64,000 bases of DNA, taken from contig CM060856.1 in assembly GCA_030737835.1 (NCBI GenBank), positions 19,589,941 through 19,653,940 of the forward strand, given 5' to 3'. The position numbers and the translations under genes are program-made. The DNA is from Acorus gramineus (lineage: Eukaryota > Streptophyta > Magnoliopsida > Acorales > Acoraceae). The first letter of the stretch is position 1. Each line of letters starts with the position of its first letter. Under the pieces are notes generated by a model that was not told the origin of the DNA, ran no database searches, and saw only the letters and a list, made by a program, of their open reading frames with translations. Below, in pieces: positions 13,483-24,135 of the stretch.

Positions 13483-15144
13483 TCACTTCCTAACCAAGAT
13501 CATAGCCTTCAAAGGCTTCTTCATGACCGCAGTGAACTCAACCTTCTCAGACAGATCAACCCCTTCACCCTCCAAAACCTTCCACTCAAACACCCTCACC
13601 AGATTCGCCACAAAGTACTCCAAATGAAGCATCGCAATCCCCAACCCGGGGCAGACTCTCCTCCCCACCCCGAATGGCATCATCTTGAAGTCCCCACCCC
13701 CGGTTATATCCACCCCTTCTGCTTCACCACCTTTCATGAACCTCTCCGGCCTGAACTCCATCGGCTCTTCCCACACCTTCTCATCCCACCCCATCTCCGC
13801 AACCGCGAATCTCACGGTCGCGTTGCGGGGGATAACGTAACCCCCGACGGAGACCTCCTCTGACACCGCGTGCGGGAGCCCGAATTGCAGCGGAGGGTGT
13901 CTGCGCAGCCCCTCCAACACGACAGCCTTCACGTAACGCATCCTTGGTAGGTCCTCCTCGTTGACGCGCTCTCTTTCTCTCACAACGCTCGCGATCTCCT
14001 CGAACAGCTTCGCCTGCACGTGCGGGTGTTTCACCACATTTGCCATGACCCACTGAAGGGTCGCGGATGTCGTGTCCGTCCCTCCCTGGAGGAACTCCGC
14101 ACACAGACTCACCTGTAGTGTCATGTTCGATACAACATGTGTACATTCATAAATCACACAAAAAATACGAAAAATACTAGAAAATTAGATTATTTTTAAA
14201 ATAATTTAAACATTAATATGTATTAATATATAAATTTTATAGGGAAGATATATAATAGAAATACTTTAATGAATATTCAGAAGAGCACATATTATTTTGT
14301 TACTATGTCTCACCATCTCATCCTCGTCGAGTCTCCTCACCACCCCATTTTCTTGAATCTCTATCTTGAACAGAGAATCAACGTAGCCGAAGGAGGAGTT
14401 GTGTTTGTGGTTCTTCCTTTCTCTTATCAACGGCAAAAGAAGGTCTTGTTGGGCTCTCGAGATGTTCAAGAACTCGCGCCACCTCTTCTTGAAGAGAAGC
14501 CTGGGCCAGAGACCCCGCGCGTTGAGCCTCACGGTGCACGCGATCATGTCGCGCTGCGCGGCCTCGACGGCTCTGACGGTTGCCTTGTCGGGATTCTCGC
14601 CGAAGCACATCATCATCAACAGACGGAACATCGCGTGGCGAAAGGTATGGTCGACGGTGACTGCGTTGTTCGTCTCCGACTGCGACTTGAGGTCGTCGAG
14701 AAGGACGTCGAGGACCCACTTCCGGGCGTGGGCGTACGATTTGATTTTTGATGGGCTGAGGATCTCCGACGTGAGGTTGCGGCGGAGGAGTCGCCAGAGA
14801 GGGCCGTGGGAGGCGGAGTTGATGGTGAGGTGGTGGTGGTGGTTGGCGGAGGTCGGTTTGGGGCGGTCTGCGAAGGCGGCGGCATGGTGGATCAGGGCTT
14901 TGTGGGTTAGGGCGTGGTCGGAGATGAGGATGACGGTGCGGGAGGAGGAGAAAGCTCCGCCGCCTCCGTGGAGGGTGGTGATCGGGCGGTTCCGAACAAA
15001 GGATGGGTTGAGTAGTGCTGTTAAGATGGGTGGGTTTGGTGGGAGGCGCTTTGGTTTGTGTGGTTTGTTTTGGTTCGAGAAAGTAAAGAAGCAAAGCAAG
15101 ATTGTGATGGAGAGGGGGATGATGAGAAGCCATGCATTTTCCAT
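13483..15144 (-). CDS. CYP89A: Cytochrome P450, CYP89A-like (2 exons)
   Basis: A haem-thiolate monooxygenase of the plant A-type P450s, probably in the ER membrane; the substrate cannot be read from sequence. Exon 1 is 15144-14314 (277 codons), the GT-AG intron is 14313-14113 (201 bp), and exon 2 is 14112-13483, giving 486 residues. The N-terminus is a membrane anchor (about 5-22) followed by a proline-rich hinge RLPPNPP. Key motifs are I-helix GGTDTT (287-292), ExxR as EGLR (344-347), PERF (399-402) and the haem loop [10 protein letters not shown] with Cys431. The best remembered match is CYP89A: ADRP, the [13 protein letters not shown] stretch and [12 protein letters not shown]-like C-terminus. 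The segment after the hinge is about 15 residues shorter than usual for CYP89A, and CYP89A genes are often intronless, so the intron is a small oddity. No stop or frameshift was seen. Confidence 0.9.
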
Positions 15145-15218
15145 TTTGTGCTCTTTATTATTGTTGCTTGGAGGGTCTGCAGGGCATCTTTGTGAACAAT
15201 TTTCTGACCATGGGCATG

Positions 15219-15226
15219 TATATATA
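15219..15226 (-). promoter_or_regulatory. Candidate TATA box of the P450 gene
   Basis: TATATATA lies about 75 bp upstream of the P450 ATG, a usual distance allowing a short 5' UTR. Just 3 bp further upstream the sequence turns into the TIR element at 15229-16150, so the core promoter touches the insertion. Confidence 0.5.
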
Positions 15227-15228
15227 CC

Positions 15229-16150
15229 GGGTAATTTACACTTTTAGCCCCCCTAAAACTAATATTAACAAAAATAGCCCCGCCTATCGAATATTTGTAA
15301 ATATTAGCTCCGTTAACCCGGTCAGCGCTACCACATCAACACTAGCCTTTTTAAATTTTTTGTACAAGAGTTTGTCTCCGGTACAAATTTTCAGCCCCTT
15401 TGTGAAAACACTAGAGACGTATTATAAAACTACAATTTTTAGAGACGGATTTCTTTACCATCTAAAAAATAAATTATTCAACCTAGTAAATATATTTTCA
15501 ATTTGATAACAAAAAAATCATGCAATACATACAGGTATGTATAACACTATAACATTCATGCACCCATACAAAGAATATTTCCTAAAGAGCCTTTAAATTT
15601 TTTAAAAAGTTTTCATATGACAACAATCATATTTTTAAAATATTTTTAAAAGTTTTAAGAATTTATATTGACAATAAGAAATTGTCAATGAACAAAAAAA
15701 AATTCATAACATTCAACATAACAAACATCATAACATTCAACATGTCAATGAACAAAAAAAAAAAAAATTCAACAATATAATCAAAACAATTGATAAATAA
15801 ATAAATTCAAAAAATTGTTTAGGGTTTTGATATTTACCTTTGGATTAAAAATGGTTGAAAGATGATTGAAATGTAAATGAACTGTATGAGAGATGATTTT
15901 CAGGTGGGGTGGGTGAAAATGGTTGTTTGAGAGAGAAAAAAGAGCACTGAAAATTTGTATTGGAAACGAATTATCTAGTGTTTTCACAGGGGAACTGGTA
16001 TCTGTCTCCAGTACAAAAATTAAAAAAAAATACTAGTGTTGACTTTGACAGTGTTGACCAGGTCAACGAAGCTAGTTTTTGCAAATATTCGATTGATGGG
16101 GTTATTTATGTCAATATTTATTTTAAAGGGGCTAAAAGTACAAATTACCC
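15229..16150. mobile_element. Non-autonomous element with ~190 bp terminal inverted repeats
   Basis: The outer ends are GGGTAATTTACACTTTTAGC on the left and the inverse of GGGTAATTTGTACTTTTAGC on the right. The inverted match continues imperfectly through tcgaatatttg, a gtcaac block and gtgaaaacactaga, about 190 bp per side. No transposase is present. Long TIRs suggest a Mutator-like (MULE) element, but no clean 9 bp target duplication was found, so the class is inferred. It sits between the P450 TATA box and all upstream P450 sequence. Confidence 0.8.
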
Positions 16151-16158
16151 ATACATGT

Positions 16159-16409
16159 GTGTCTGTGTGGAGTGTGGGGTTACAATAGTAACAACAACTT
16201 TCTATAAATATCCATGTGAAACATGCAACGCAAACGCTCTTGCGTGTCTGTGTGGAGTGTGGGGTTACAATAGTAACAACAACTTTCTATAAATATCCAT
16301 GTGAAAAATGCAACGCAAACGCTCTTGCGTGTCTGTGTGGAGTGTGGGGTTACAATAGTAACAACAACTTTCTATAAATATCCATGTGAAACATGCAACG
16401 CAAACGCTC
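16159..16409. repeat. Three tandem copies of an 85 bp unit
   Basis: Units start at 16159, 16244 and 16329 (gtgtctgtgtggagtgtggg) and are almost identical. Each contains a TATA-like tctataaatatcc and a caacaac stretch. The near identity suggests a recent amplification. It lies upstream of the P450 gene beyond the TIR element, so it may be a multiplied promoter piece, in either direction. Confidence 0.9.
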
Positions 16410-16677
16410 CACGTTTTCATTGCTTTGGATCAAACACTGCCAAATTCAAGGCCGACCGAAGAAGCAAAACCGACACTCCATGTTTGGCTTTTGTAGTGCA
16501 AAAGAACGTCATCGTGTCGATATTAATTAAGAGCATCAACCCTTCAAGACAAGCTTTTCTCCAACTAGTTTTTCGATCAAGCTTTTCTCCAACACGCGGT
16601 ATATGTACAAAAATGTATCTGATGTGTTGATGGAGAAGAATCAGATCGGTGAGACATAGTGTATACATACATATTAA
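16410..16677. other. Intergenic spacer
   Basis: No gene was seen. A short stretch at 16529-16560 ('gagcatcaacccttcaagac') resembles the TIR of the next element and could be a solo end. Confidence 0.4.
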
Positions 16678-17158
16678 AGCATCTTCAAAAGCCTCCCCAC
16701 AAAAGCCAATCCCTAACATAGAGAGCTGAAAATTAAAAAAAAAAAGGTCCAAAAGACTCCTTAAACGGATTCATACAATGTTTTTCTTCTCTACATGGAG
16801 CCTTGTAGGAAAAACTACAATATAAAAGGACCACATTGCCCCTTTCAACAAAATTTTTTTTTTTCCAGCCAACTCTCTTTCTGCCCATTTTTTTTCCAAC
16901 CAAAGAGAAACTCTCTCCCCCAAATGGATCTCATCTTCTTCAACAAACCCTAGAAAAAATAAAAAATAAAAATCTTTAATTTCATCTCTTCAACTTTTGA
17001 TTCTATCCGAACTCCTCCGTCTGTTCGCCGTCCATCCGCCGATCTCTCTCTCTCTACTTCTCTCTCTCCTTGGGTTTGATATGTGAATGCCTTCAACAAT
17101 CATCTTCTCTCTCTTTTGAAAGCATACATGCATCAACAACTCATACTTTCTGTGTCTC

Positions 17159-17189
17159 ACACACACACACATACACACACACACACACC
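17159..17189. repeat. CA microsatellite
   Basis: An (AC)n run of about 30 bp interrupted once by 'at'. Confidence 0.9.
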
Positions 17190-17578
17190 CCGGGCCTTGA
17201 ATGGGTTTGATTTAAACCTCTTTAAATTTCTTTTAGTTTTTAAGGGTTTTATTTTTTTGGGTTTCGAATTTTTGTAGGAATATTTAAATGTGTTTGCTCA
17301 AGAACTCTTTTTTGTGGGTTGGGGCCGGGTTTTGAGGTTGGTTATGTTGGAAACTTGGAATTGGTTCAAATTTTTTTATTTTTTGTGTTTCATATTTGTC
17401 TTTTATTGTTATGCTTAATTCTTTGATTTTTAGAGTAACAAAAAAATTATAAAATGTGTTTTTAGATCTTGTAATTTATAGATATGAATAGGGATAAATG
17501 AGTCATTTGGAATGAATGTATGTTAAAATGAGGATGCTTTTAGAGTAATAAAAAAAAGGACTCCCTACATGTCATAGG

Positions 17579-17970
17579 TGTTGCAGAAAACCTCCCCAAA
17601 TAGATCTAGATTTGAAAGTTTGAGAGAGTAGACGAACAAATCAAACAAGTAATCACACAGAAGACAAGGAATTTATGTGGTTCGATAAATTGCCTACATC
17701 CACGGGCGGCGGTGATGATTTTATTGAGAAGAATTGTCTATATGCCTCAAAATATTTTGTTTTCCTCAATAACATATATAGAAGAAACAAACAACCCAAA
17801 GAGGAAACAAACAAATTTAGAAATAAACAGATTTAGTGATCTCAAGAATCTTAGAGACAGATTTCGCAATATCCAGAATCTTAGAAATATATTTTACAAT
17901 CTCTAAATATATTTCGCAATCTCTAAATATATTTCCACCATGACGTCAACTTCGGGCCATAGAGACTACA
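17579..17970 (-). repeat. Copia 3' LTR
   Basis: A complete 392 bp LTR, TG...CA on the - strand. Near its U3 end it holds short tandem repeats of aatctctaaatatatttc. The 26666-26873 copy has about one more repeat. Confidence 0.85.
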
Positions 17971-18061
17971 GATCTCCACCTGGCACTATGTTCCGAAGTC
18001 ATACTCAGCTTCCTCTTTCACATCATCTCCTCATCACCGCATCACCGCCACCACCGCCTGC

Positions 18062-18349
18062 TTATCCGTGTAGAACATTGATCAAGTTCAAGCAATGCTC
18101 GAACTTGACCCCTGGAACCGCCTTAGTCATCATATCAGCTGGATTGTCCTTTGTACTAACCTTTTTCAAAGAAATAACTGCATCTTCGATAACTCCACGT
18201 ACGAAGTGATACCGTATATCAATGTGCTTGGTGCGGGCATGGTGTACCGGGTTTTTCGCTAAATGAATAGCACTTTGACTGTCACAGTAGACGTCAACAA
18301 TCTCCTGAGAGATACCCAAATCACCAACTAGGCCTCCTAATTGTCGGTA
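18062..18349 (-). pseudogene. Ty1/copia RNase H, C-terminal fragment
   Basis: The readable - strand frame ends in a stop at 18062. It carries the copia RNase H marks [26 protein letters not shown] and [10 protein letters not shown]. The N-terminal side is cut at 18350 by the LTR of the Tat/Ogre-type element. No intact partner domains are left. Confidence 0.88.
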
Positions 18350-19507
18350 TGTAAAAACTTGGGGGTTCTGCGAACTCGGTCTTGGTCCGTCTCGCGACTG
18401 ATCAGGTCACCGCTCGTAGACTCATTTCTGAGCCACCTGACTACTTCTCAGAAAAGGCAGGGTTTGTTCGTGATCGCCATCTGCTTTCTCAAAAAGCAGG
18501 AAAAGTTGGTGTTGCTGTTGATCGCCTCATGGAGAAATTGTATGGTTTCTCCTCTCTGAGCTACGAGGCTGCCGCACACAAAGGTGAAAAACAGAGATCC
18601 TCTGCTTCGGGAACTTGACTAAAGGAGTTTTTGGAAATCAGAGTGTAGGTGAGGGCTAGTAGTGGAAATTAGCCGCCTAGTAAGGGGCGGCTATTTAGAA
18701 GTAGCCGCCTGGGACATGGCTCTATTTGGGCAGAGCTTGGGTAGGAAATGGGTTAGGGTTTGACAGGGCTTAAGCTAGGTTTAACCTGGGTTTTGGAGAG
18801 GGTTTGGGAGAGTGGATTTGGGATGGGATTGGGTGGAATTGACTCTCTTTTTCTCTCTCTCAAGGGTTTTCAAGTGGTGGGTGTGGGAATATGGGAGGCT
18901 TGGGAAGGAAATTTTAATTGGGAATTGGTTGATGATTATGAAGAAGTGCTTGGAAACCCCCTATTTATAGTAAAAAAGGGGTAGGGGAGTGTCCACTGGA
19001 CAATAGATCAAAATGGATAATAATGTGCTTGATTTGACCTTCCATTAGATCTTTTGTTCTCTAATAGTGTCCATGTGAGGAGTGGCTAGTTGGAACTAGC
19101 CACCCAATGAGGGGCGGATACTTTCAAGATGCCGCCCCCATGATGACCTGTCAAACATCCCATCTCTGACAAGCAGTGACTTGGGTCGGTTACTAGGGCT
19201 GAACCAGCCAAGATAGGATAGCTAAAAGGAACAAGCCGCCGCAATCATGTTGCTTTATGTCCCATCCCAAGGAGGCGGTTTGGGGTCGGTTAGGGGGCGG
19301 CTAGTTGAAACTAGCCGCCCAATATGGGGCGGCTACTCTCAAGTAGCCGCCCCTATCCTGGTCTCAGATTTCTCTAAGGGTTGGACTATGGTTTCCAGTT
19401 TTTAGTTTCTAAGGAAGTTTTCTACTAGATGTCCAAATGTGGTCATTTCTAAATGTTACTTCAAGTAATTTTCATCTTTTTGGATGGTCAAAATTAGGGT
19501 ATCTACA
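18350..19507 (-). repeat. Tat/Ogre-type 3' LTR, copy 1
   Basis: It starts (at 19507 on the - strand) TGTAGATACCCTAATTTTGA and ends in CA at 18350. It is the inverse of 27960-29102 and 62156-63180. A TATA box (actataaatag) lies at 18961-18971 on the - strand. It contains several GGGCGGCTA-type hairpins. Confidence 0.85.
19082..19353. repeat. Cluster of GGGCGGCTA hairpins in copy 1 LTR
   Basis: Perfect inverted repeats lie at 19082-19103 (10 bp arms around GG), 19295-19320 (12 bp arms GGGCGGCTAGTT around GA) and 19326-19353 (12 bp arms GGGGCGGCTACT around CTCA). A weaker one is at 19110-19138. Related units occur at 18683-18710, 20074-20165 and 24585-24735. Confidence 0.9.
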
Positions 19508-20357
19508 ATTATCCCTCATTGAACGGGGTCTTTGTGTGAAACAGAAAGACTTCTCGATCGATGATAAGGAAAGAGACCCTTATTTTGGCTGGCCCGACCT
19601 TCAAGAAGTTTAAGGCATATGACCAATACTATTCAGGGAGTTGATTTAGACTGTCAGAGGCTAGGTCTTGACTAGAATTTTCAACCGAAAGGATGATCCA
19701 GGTGGAAGGTGGAAAAAAGTAAAGTAGCGAGTGATCCAACCCTCGGACGAGGTTCTTAGCCATCGTGCACGGAGCAGCCCAGCGTCGGTTTCCTTGTGCC
19801 TACCGTACTCGTGCTTGGGTAACTCAGCAAATCAAGGGGATATCACAGATAGAAAGCAAGTAAAGGTATTTGAGTGGGTGAATCAGATCATCCAAAGGAT
19901 AGAATTTTCTAGAAAAGAACCAGAACTGAAGAAATTCGAACTGGATGGTATTGTAAATGTGGTAAAACTTCAAGAAAGTTGTGTTTGATCAAGTAGGTTT
20001 TTTGAAATAAACCAATACATGGCTGTTTGGTTTTAGAAAACTTGAAAAATAAGTGTGCTTGAGAAGTTGGTAGGGGGCGGCTAGTTTATTTTAGCCGGCA
20101 GGGAGGGGCGGCTAGTTTATTTTAGCCGGCGGATGGGGGACGGCTAGACGCGAGTAGCCGCCGGCCGACTGGGTCCCTTATAACCGAAAAGCGACCCTCT
20201 CTCGTCCCACTTTTTTCAAACGGTTCCTCTTCCCTCTCTTTCTCCTTCTTCTCCATTTGAAACCGAAAAACCTTGGTTTTCTTTACTTTGATTGGCCCTA
20301 GATCATTCCTTTCTTCCTGATTTCGAAACCCTAGTTTTCCTTTGCGAAATCGGAGTA
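19508..20357. other. Spacer between copy 1 LTR and antisense PMD gene
   Basis: This holds the element's polypurine region beside the LTR and, on the + strand, the promoter and leader of the antisense gene. Degenerate hairpin units of the GGGCGGCTAG family occur at 20074-20165, immediately before the TATA-like site. The CT-rich stretch 20215-20260 looks like a plant leader. Confidence 0.6.
20178..20183 (+). promoter_or_regulatory. TATA-like site before antisense PMD gene (copy 1)
   Basis: TTATAA in the context gtcccttataaccgaaaa, about 175 bp before the ATG. The same context is found before the gene in copy 2 (61474-61479), while the surrounding DNA has diverged. Confidence 0.45.
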
Positions 20358-23300
20358 GATGACGAAGGGGAAGAGGACGGCCTCGATGATGAAGCGCCTC
20401 AGGTCTTCCTGAGAGCAGAGGGGGGCTGTCTCGGGGTCTAGCTCATCGGAGAGCAATGATTCGAAGAGGGCGGTCGTGCGAGAAATGGCCCAAACTTTGG
20501 AGACGCCCTTGGTGGGTGCCGGTGGAGGTGCGGATGCATCCTCGGGTGCTGCCATAGAGGTTGGGAGTAGTTTGATTGGTTATACACGCAAGAGGAGGCG
20601 TGGGGATCAACTGGTGGTGGCCGAAGAGGTGGTTTTGGAGGCCAGAGGGTTTGCCATAGGTGTAGGTGTCCTTGGATGCCATCGTAGGGATGTTAGAAAG
20701 AGAGGCCAAGGAGGCCAGGGCTGTGGAGGAGGAAAGGAGGTCCCTAGGGGACTATGAGGCTTTGGCCTCCGGTGCGGTGGGCGCGGAGGAAGGCGAGGGT
20801 GTAGGGACTAAGGCCGCGGAGGCCGAGCTTGAGGCTGCTGGGGCCGCAGAGGCCGAGGTTGGTGTGGAGGAGGTTGCAGAGGCCTTGGTTGAGGAGGAGG
20901 GGGACGACGAGGAGGGAGATGATGACGGGATGGACGATCTCGACGAAGCTGAGGCGGAGGTTCCCGGGGCTACACGAGCCATGGTATGCCTTAATTCCCT
21001 TAGCCTTGCTTTTTTTTATATATATATATGTCTTTGTAGTATGTACAATGCATGAATTGTGTAAGAGATGTATATGTGTTTTTAATAGGCATGTTTGTTT
21101 TGTGTATATAGAAAAAATAATCACGGTGGGATTCCATAAGTATGTATTATATTTTTGAGTGTAGAATGATGGGTTTAGAAAGGATTGGTTTTGCATGCGT
21201 GTTTTGTTTGTGGGAGTTTTTTTGTGATGGGCATGCTTTTTGATTTTTAGCATGAGGAGTTATGGTGGGGTTTATGTGTATATCATGAGTCTAAGAAGTA
21301 ATCATGATAGGTCCATATATGGTGCATATTTTTAAGAGGGGGACAATCTTTCATATGCTTTGATCATGGTGATTATGTTATAAAAGGGTTATGTGAGCAT
21401 GATAGATGATGGCATGAAAGGGCATGTAAGCATGATAAGGAGGACCACGGTGGGACAAGGGGTGTATCCATGCTTTGAATATTTCATGTTTGTATATGTG
21501 TATTTATTTCTCTAAGCATGGTCCTGATCTTGGAATTTTAAAAATAGAGATTCTCACCTCTGATTAACGCTTTCTCTTGTTTCTCTCAGTGACTGAATCG
21601 TGTGAGGGCTCTGTGGCACGGGACGAAGAGGTGGTATTCCGTCTTGGGTCGAGCGGAGAGGGACTTGGTGGACAGAGCAGGCTTCTGCTCCTTTTTTATC
21701 GAGTCCTTCCATGTCCACCGCCCATATCTAGAGGCGTTGGCGGAGCGGTGGGATCCGGAGAGCTGTGCCTTCATTCTCCCCACGGGTGCAGTGATGCCGA
21801 CGTTGGAGGATGTCCAGTGGATCACTGGTCTTCTGGCTTCAGGGGAGGCGGTGATCGCGGCTACCCGTGCCGACTACAGGGCTCTTTTTCAAGAGCTGAT
21901 TGGAGAGTGGGAGTTCGTGGAGTAGGAGAGGACGCTGAACCGGATTCCCCTAGGCCGGTTGTCGAGGAAGTATGGCCTTGGTTCCTTCACGCAGCGCCAG
22001 AAGGGTGTGGCTGAGACCAACTATGAGAGGAGGAGGTTGATGGTCGAGGCGAGAGAGGCAGCCGCGTGCCCACAGAGGGCACGGAGGGAGTTGAGAGAGT
22101 TCTTCCTCTACTTCTTCGGTCGGTTCCTCTTCTCGATAGCTTCGGACAAGGTCTCCTCTCACTTTCTGCTGCTGATGAGGGACCTGGAGACCATGGGACG
22201 CTTTGCTTGGGGAGCTGCGATGCTCGCCCACCTCTTCACAAAGCTCTCGAAGAAGGTGAAGAGGGTCGGGGGTAAGAACCTCGGAGGATTTGCGGCCTTC
22301 CTTCGGGTATAAGTTAGTGAAAAGGAAATATTTTTCTTTTGATTTGTTTCACTTGATTCTAATAATTTTTCTCCTATAGGTCTTCGGATATGAGCATTTT
22401 GCCATCAATCATCCCACTCCGGTGCCTTTTGACCGTGCTCTCCCTTGGGCCATGAGGTGGGCGCCTCCAGGGTCTTCTCGTTTGCGTTGCCTAGCGCAAT
22501 TCCGAAACGCTTTCCATGCTTTGAAGGAAGAAGAGGTATAATTTCTTGATTTGTTCACTCTTATAATATCTCCTTTGGTTTAAGCTTTCTTCTTATGTCT
22601 GTTATATTTTGTAGATGACTTGGAGGCCCTACACGGAGGAGGAGGTCCCGGCAGAGCGGTCGCGAGATGCCTGGCTGATCTTTTTTAATGAGGTCGTCTT
22701 CCATCCGATTAACCAGGTCGTCCGCCAGCTTGGGTACCACCAGTGGGTGCCCGATCCTCTACCGAAGTGTCCTCCGATCCCGGTGGCAGGAATTCCTCGA
22801 GATACAAACCTCCCACGGAATTACGCCGTGTATGTGAGGGGATGGGAGAGTAGGAGGACCCTGGTGGAGCGTCGTCCCAAGGTGACCAGCAGTGAGAAGT
22901 ACATGGCCTGGTATAGTCAGGAATACGTCAGCATCCTCAGGACTATGAAGGAGGAGATCCCGGACGCCTATGTAAGAAAATTCCTTTTTTTCTCTCTTTG
23001 CTTCTGCTCTTTGTGTTCTAAATGATGCTTTCTTTTGTAGGTTGAGTTAAATGAGTTGGAGAAGAAGCTCAAGGCTGCCAACGAGTATCTTCAGGCAAGG
23101 TCTGGGCAGGTAGAGGGGTTGCGGTCTTAGAGACGGTGCCTGCAAGACCAGGTTCAGGTCCTTGAGGATCAGGTCGATGCTCTGTCGAGAGCGAGAGCCG
23201 ACGGCGCTTCTTCCTCTTCCGCTCCTCCTCCATCCATGGCCTCTGATCGAGAGCTCGAATTGATGAATGAACTAGGCGTTGTTTGGAGTGAGCTCCTAGC

Positions 23301-24135
23301 CACTCGGATGGAGATCGATCAGGCGAGGGGGAGGGCTACGAGGGCTGAGGACAAGGTGGACCAGTTGAGGTCCGAGAGATCATCGAGGGAGGAGGCGTTG
23401 GACCAGCTGCGGTCTAGGATGGCGTTGAGAGAGGAGGAGACATCTATTTTACGCCATGAGCGAGACTCCCTCCAGGCCAGAGTTTCAGAGTTGGAGGCAT
23501 CGGTTGGCGTACCCGGTGGCTTAATGGGGGATTTGATCTGTTCCCTTCAGGCAGTCGGGGATAGAGATCGAGAGGGGTTCCTATTGAGTGAGGAGAGACT
23601 CCGGGTTGCAGAGATGAGGGCACGGGAGCTTGAGGAGAGGATTAGGACGATCGAGGATTGATCGAGAGGGGTGGAGGGTCGTCTTCGTCAGAGGTTGGAG
23701 AGGAGAGACCGAGATATGTAGCAAGTCCACCTCTGGGAGGCCACCATGAGGGGGAAGTTGGTTGGCAGAGGGTCCATGACGGAGGCGGATCTTGACCTCC
23801 TTCCTCTTGAGCCTGACCACTTGGTCTGTACCTCCCTAGCCACCAGAGCTACCTTTAGTCGAGCTTCTTGCCCATCAGCGACTCGGAGTCGTGGGATATA
23901 CACGAGGGCGGCTTCTTCAGTGAGGGAGACTCCCGTGGTCCAGGACGCTCTAGAGGTCTAGTCTTCTCACCAGCCACCACCGCCTTCTCAGCCAAGTCAG
24001 GATGTGCCTCCGACTCAGCCTCCCACGGATGATGATACACCAAGGTATAGTTGTAGTGTCTTGGGTTTTTGATAGAAGAATAGCATATATGCAAAGAATT
24101 TATGGTTTTTTTTCTTTTCTTTTGGCTCAGGTGAT
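20358..24135 (+). pseudogene. PMD-domain gene, antisense in Tat/Ogre-type copy 1
   Basis: Six exons with GT-AG borders: 20358-20983, 21590-22306, 22380-22535, 22615-22971, 23041-24044 and a last piece 24132-24135 with TGA. Exon 1 is acidic (Glu/Ala-rich) with a basic KRRR cluster. Exons 2-4 hold the plant mobile domain; visible marks are AERWDPESCAF, LPTGA and TLEDVQWITGL. Exon 5 is a long Glu/Arg/Leu coiled coil. It is broken by stops at about 20409, 21590, 21923, 23128, 23659, 23719 and 23959 and by a frameshift in exon 1 near 20640-20700. Several stops are TGA where copy 2 has CGA. Related PMD proteins (MAIL1/MAIN) act in plant genome maintenance and silencing; the role in a retroelement is unknown. 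The gene is on the strand opposite to pol. Confidence 0.85.

Noticed and set aside
14266-15247. + strand frames and alternative - strand frames over the P450 gene
   Set aside because: They overlap the clear P450 frame and have no domain; shadows.
15229-16150. Target duplication of the long-TIR element next to the P450
   Set aside because: The flanks (gtatatacc and atacatgtg) are inversely similar, not directly repeated; no duplication accepted.
16159-16409. CRISPR-like direct repeats
   Set aside because: Three head-to-tail 85 bp copies without spacers in a plant genome; a minisatellite.
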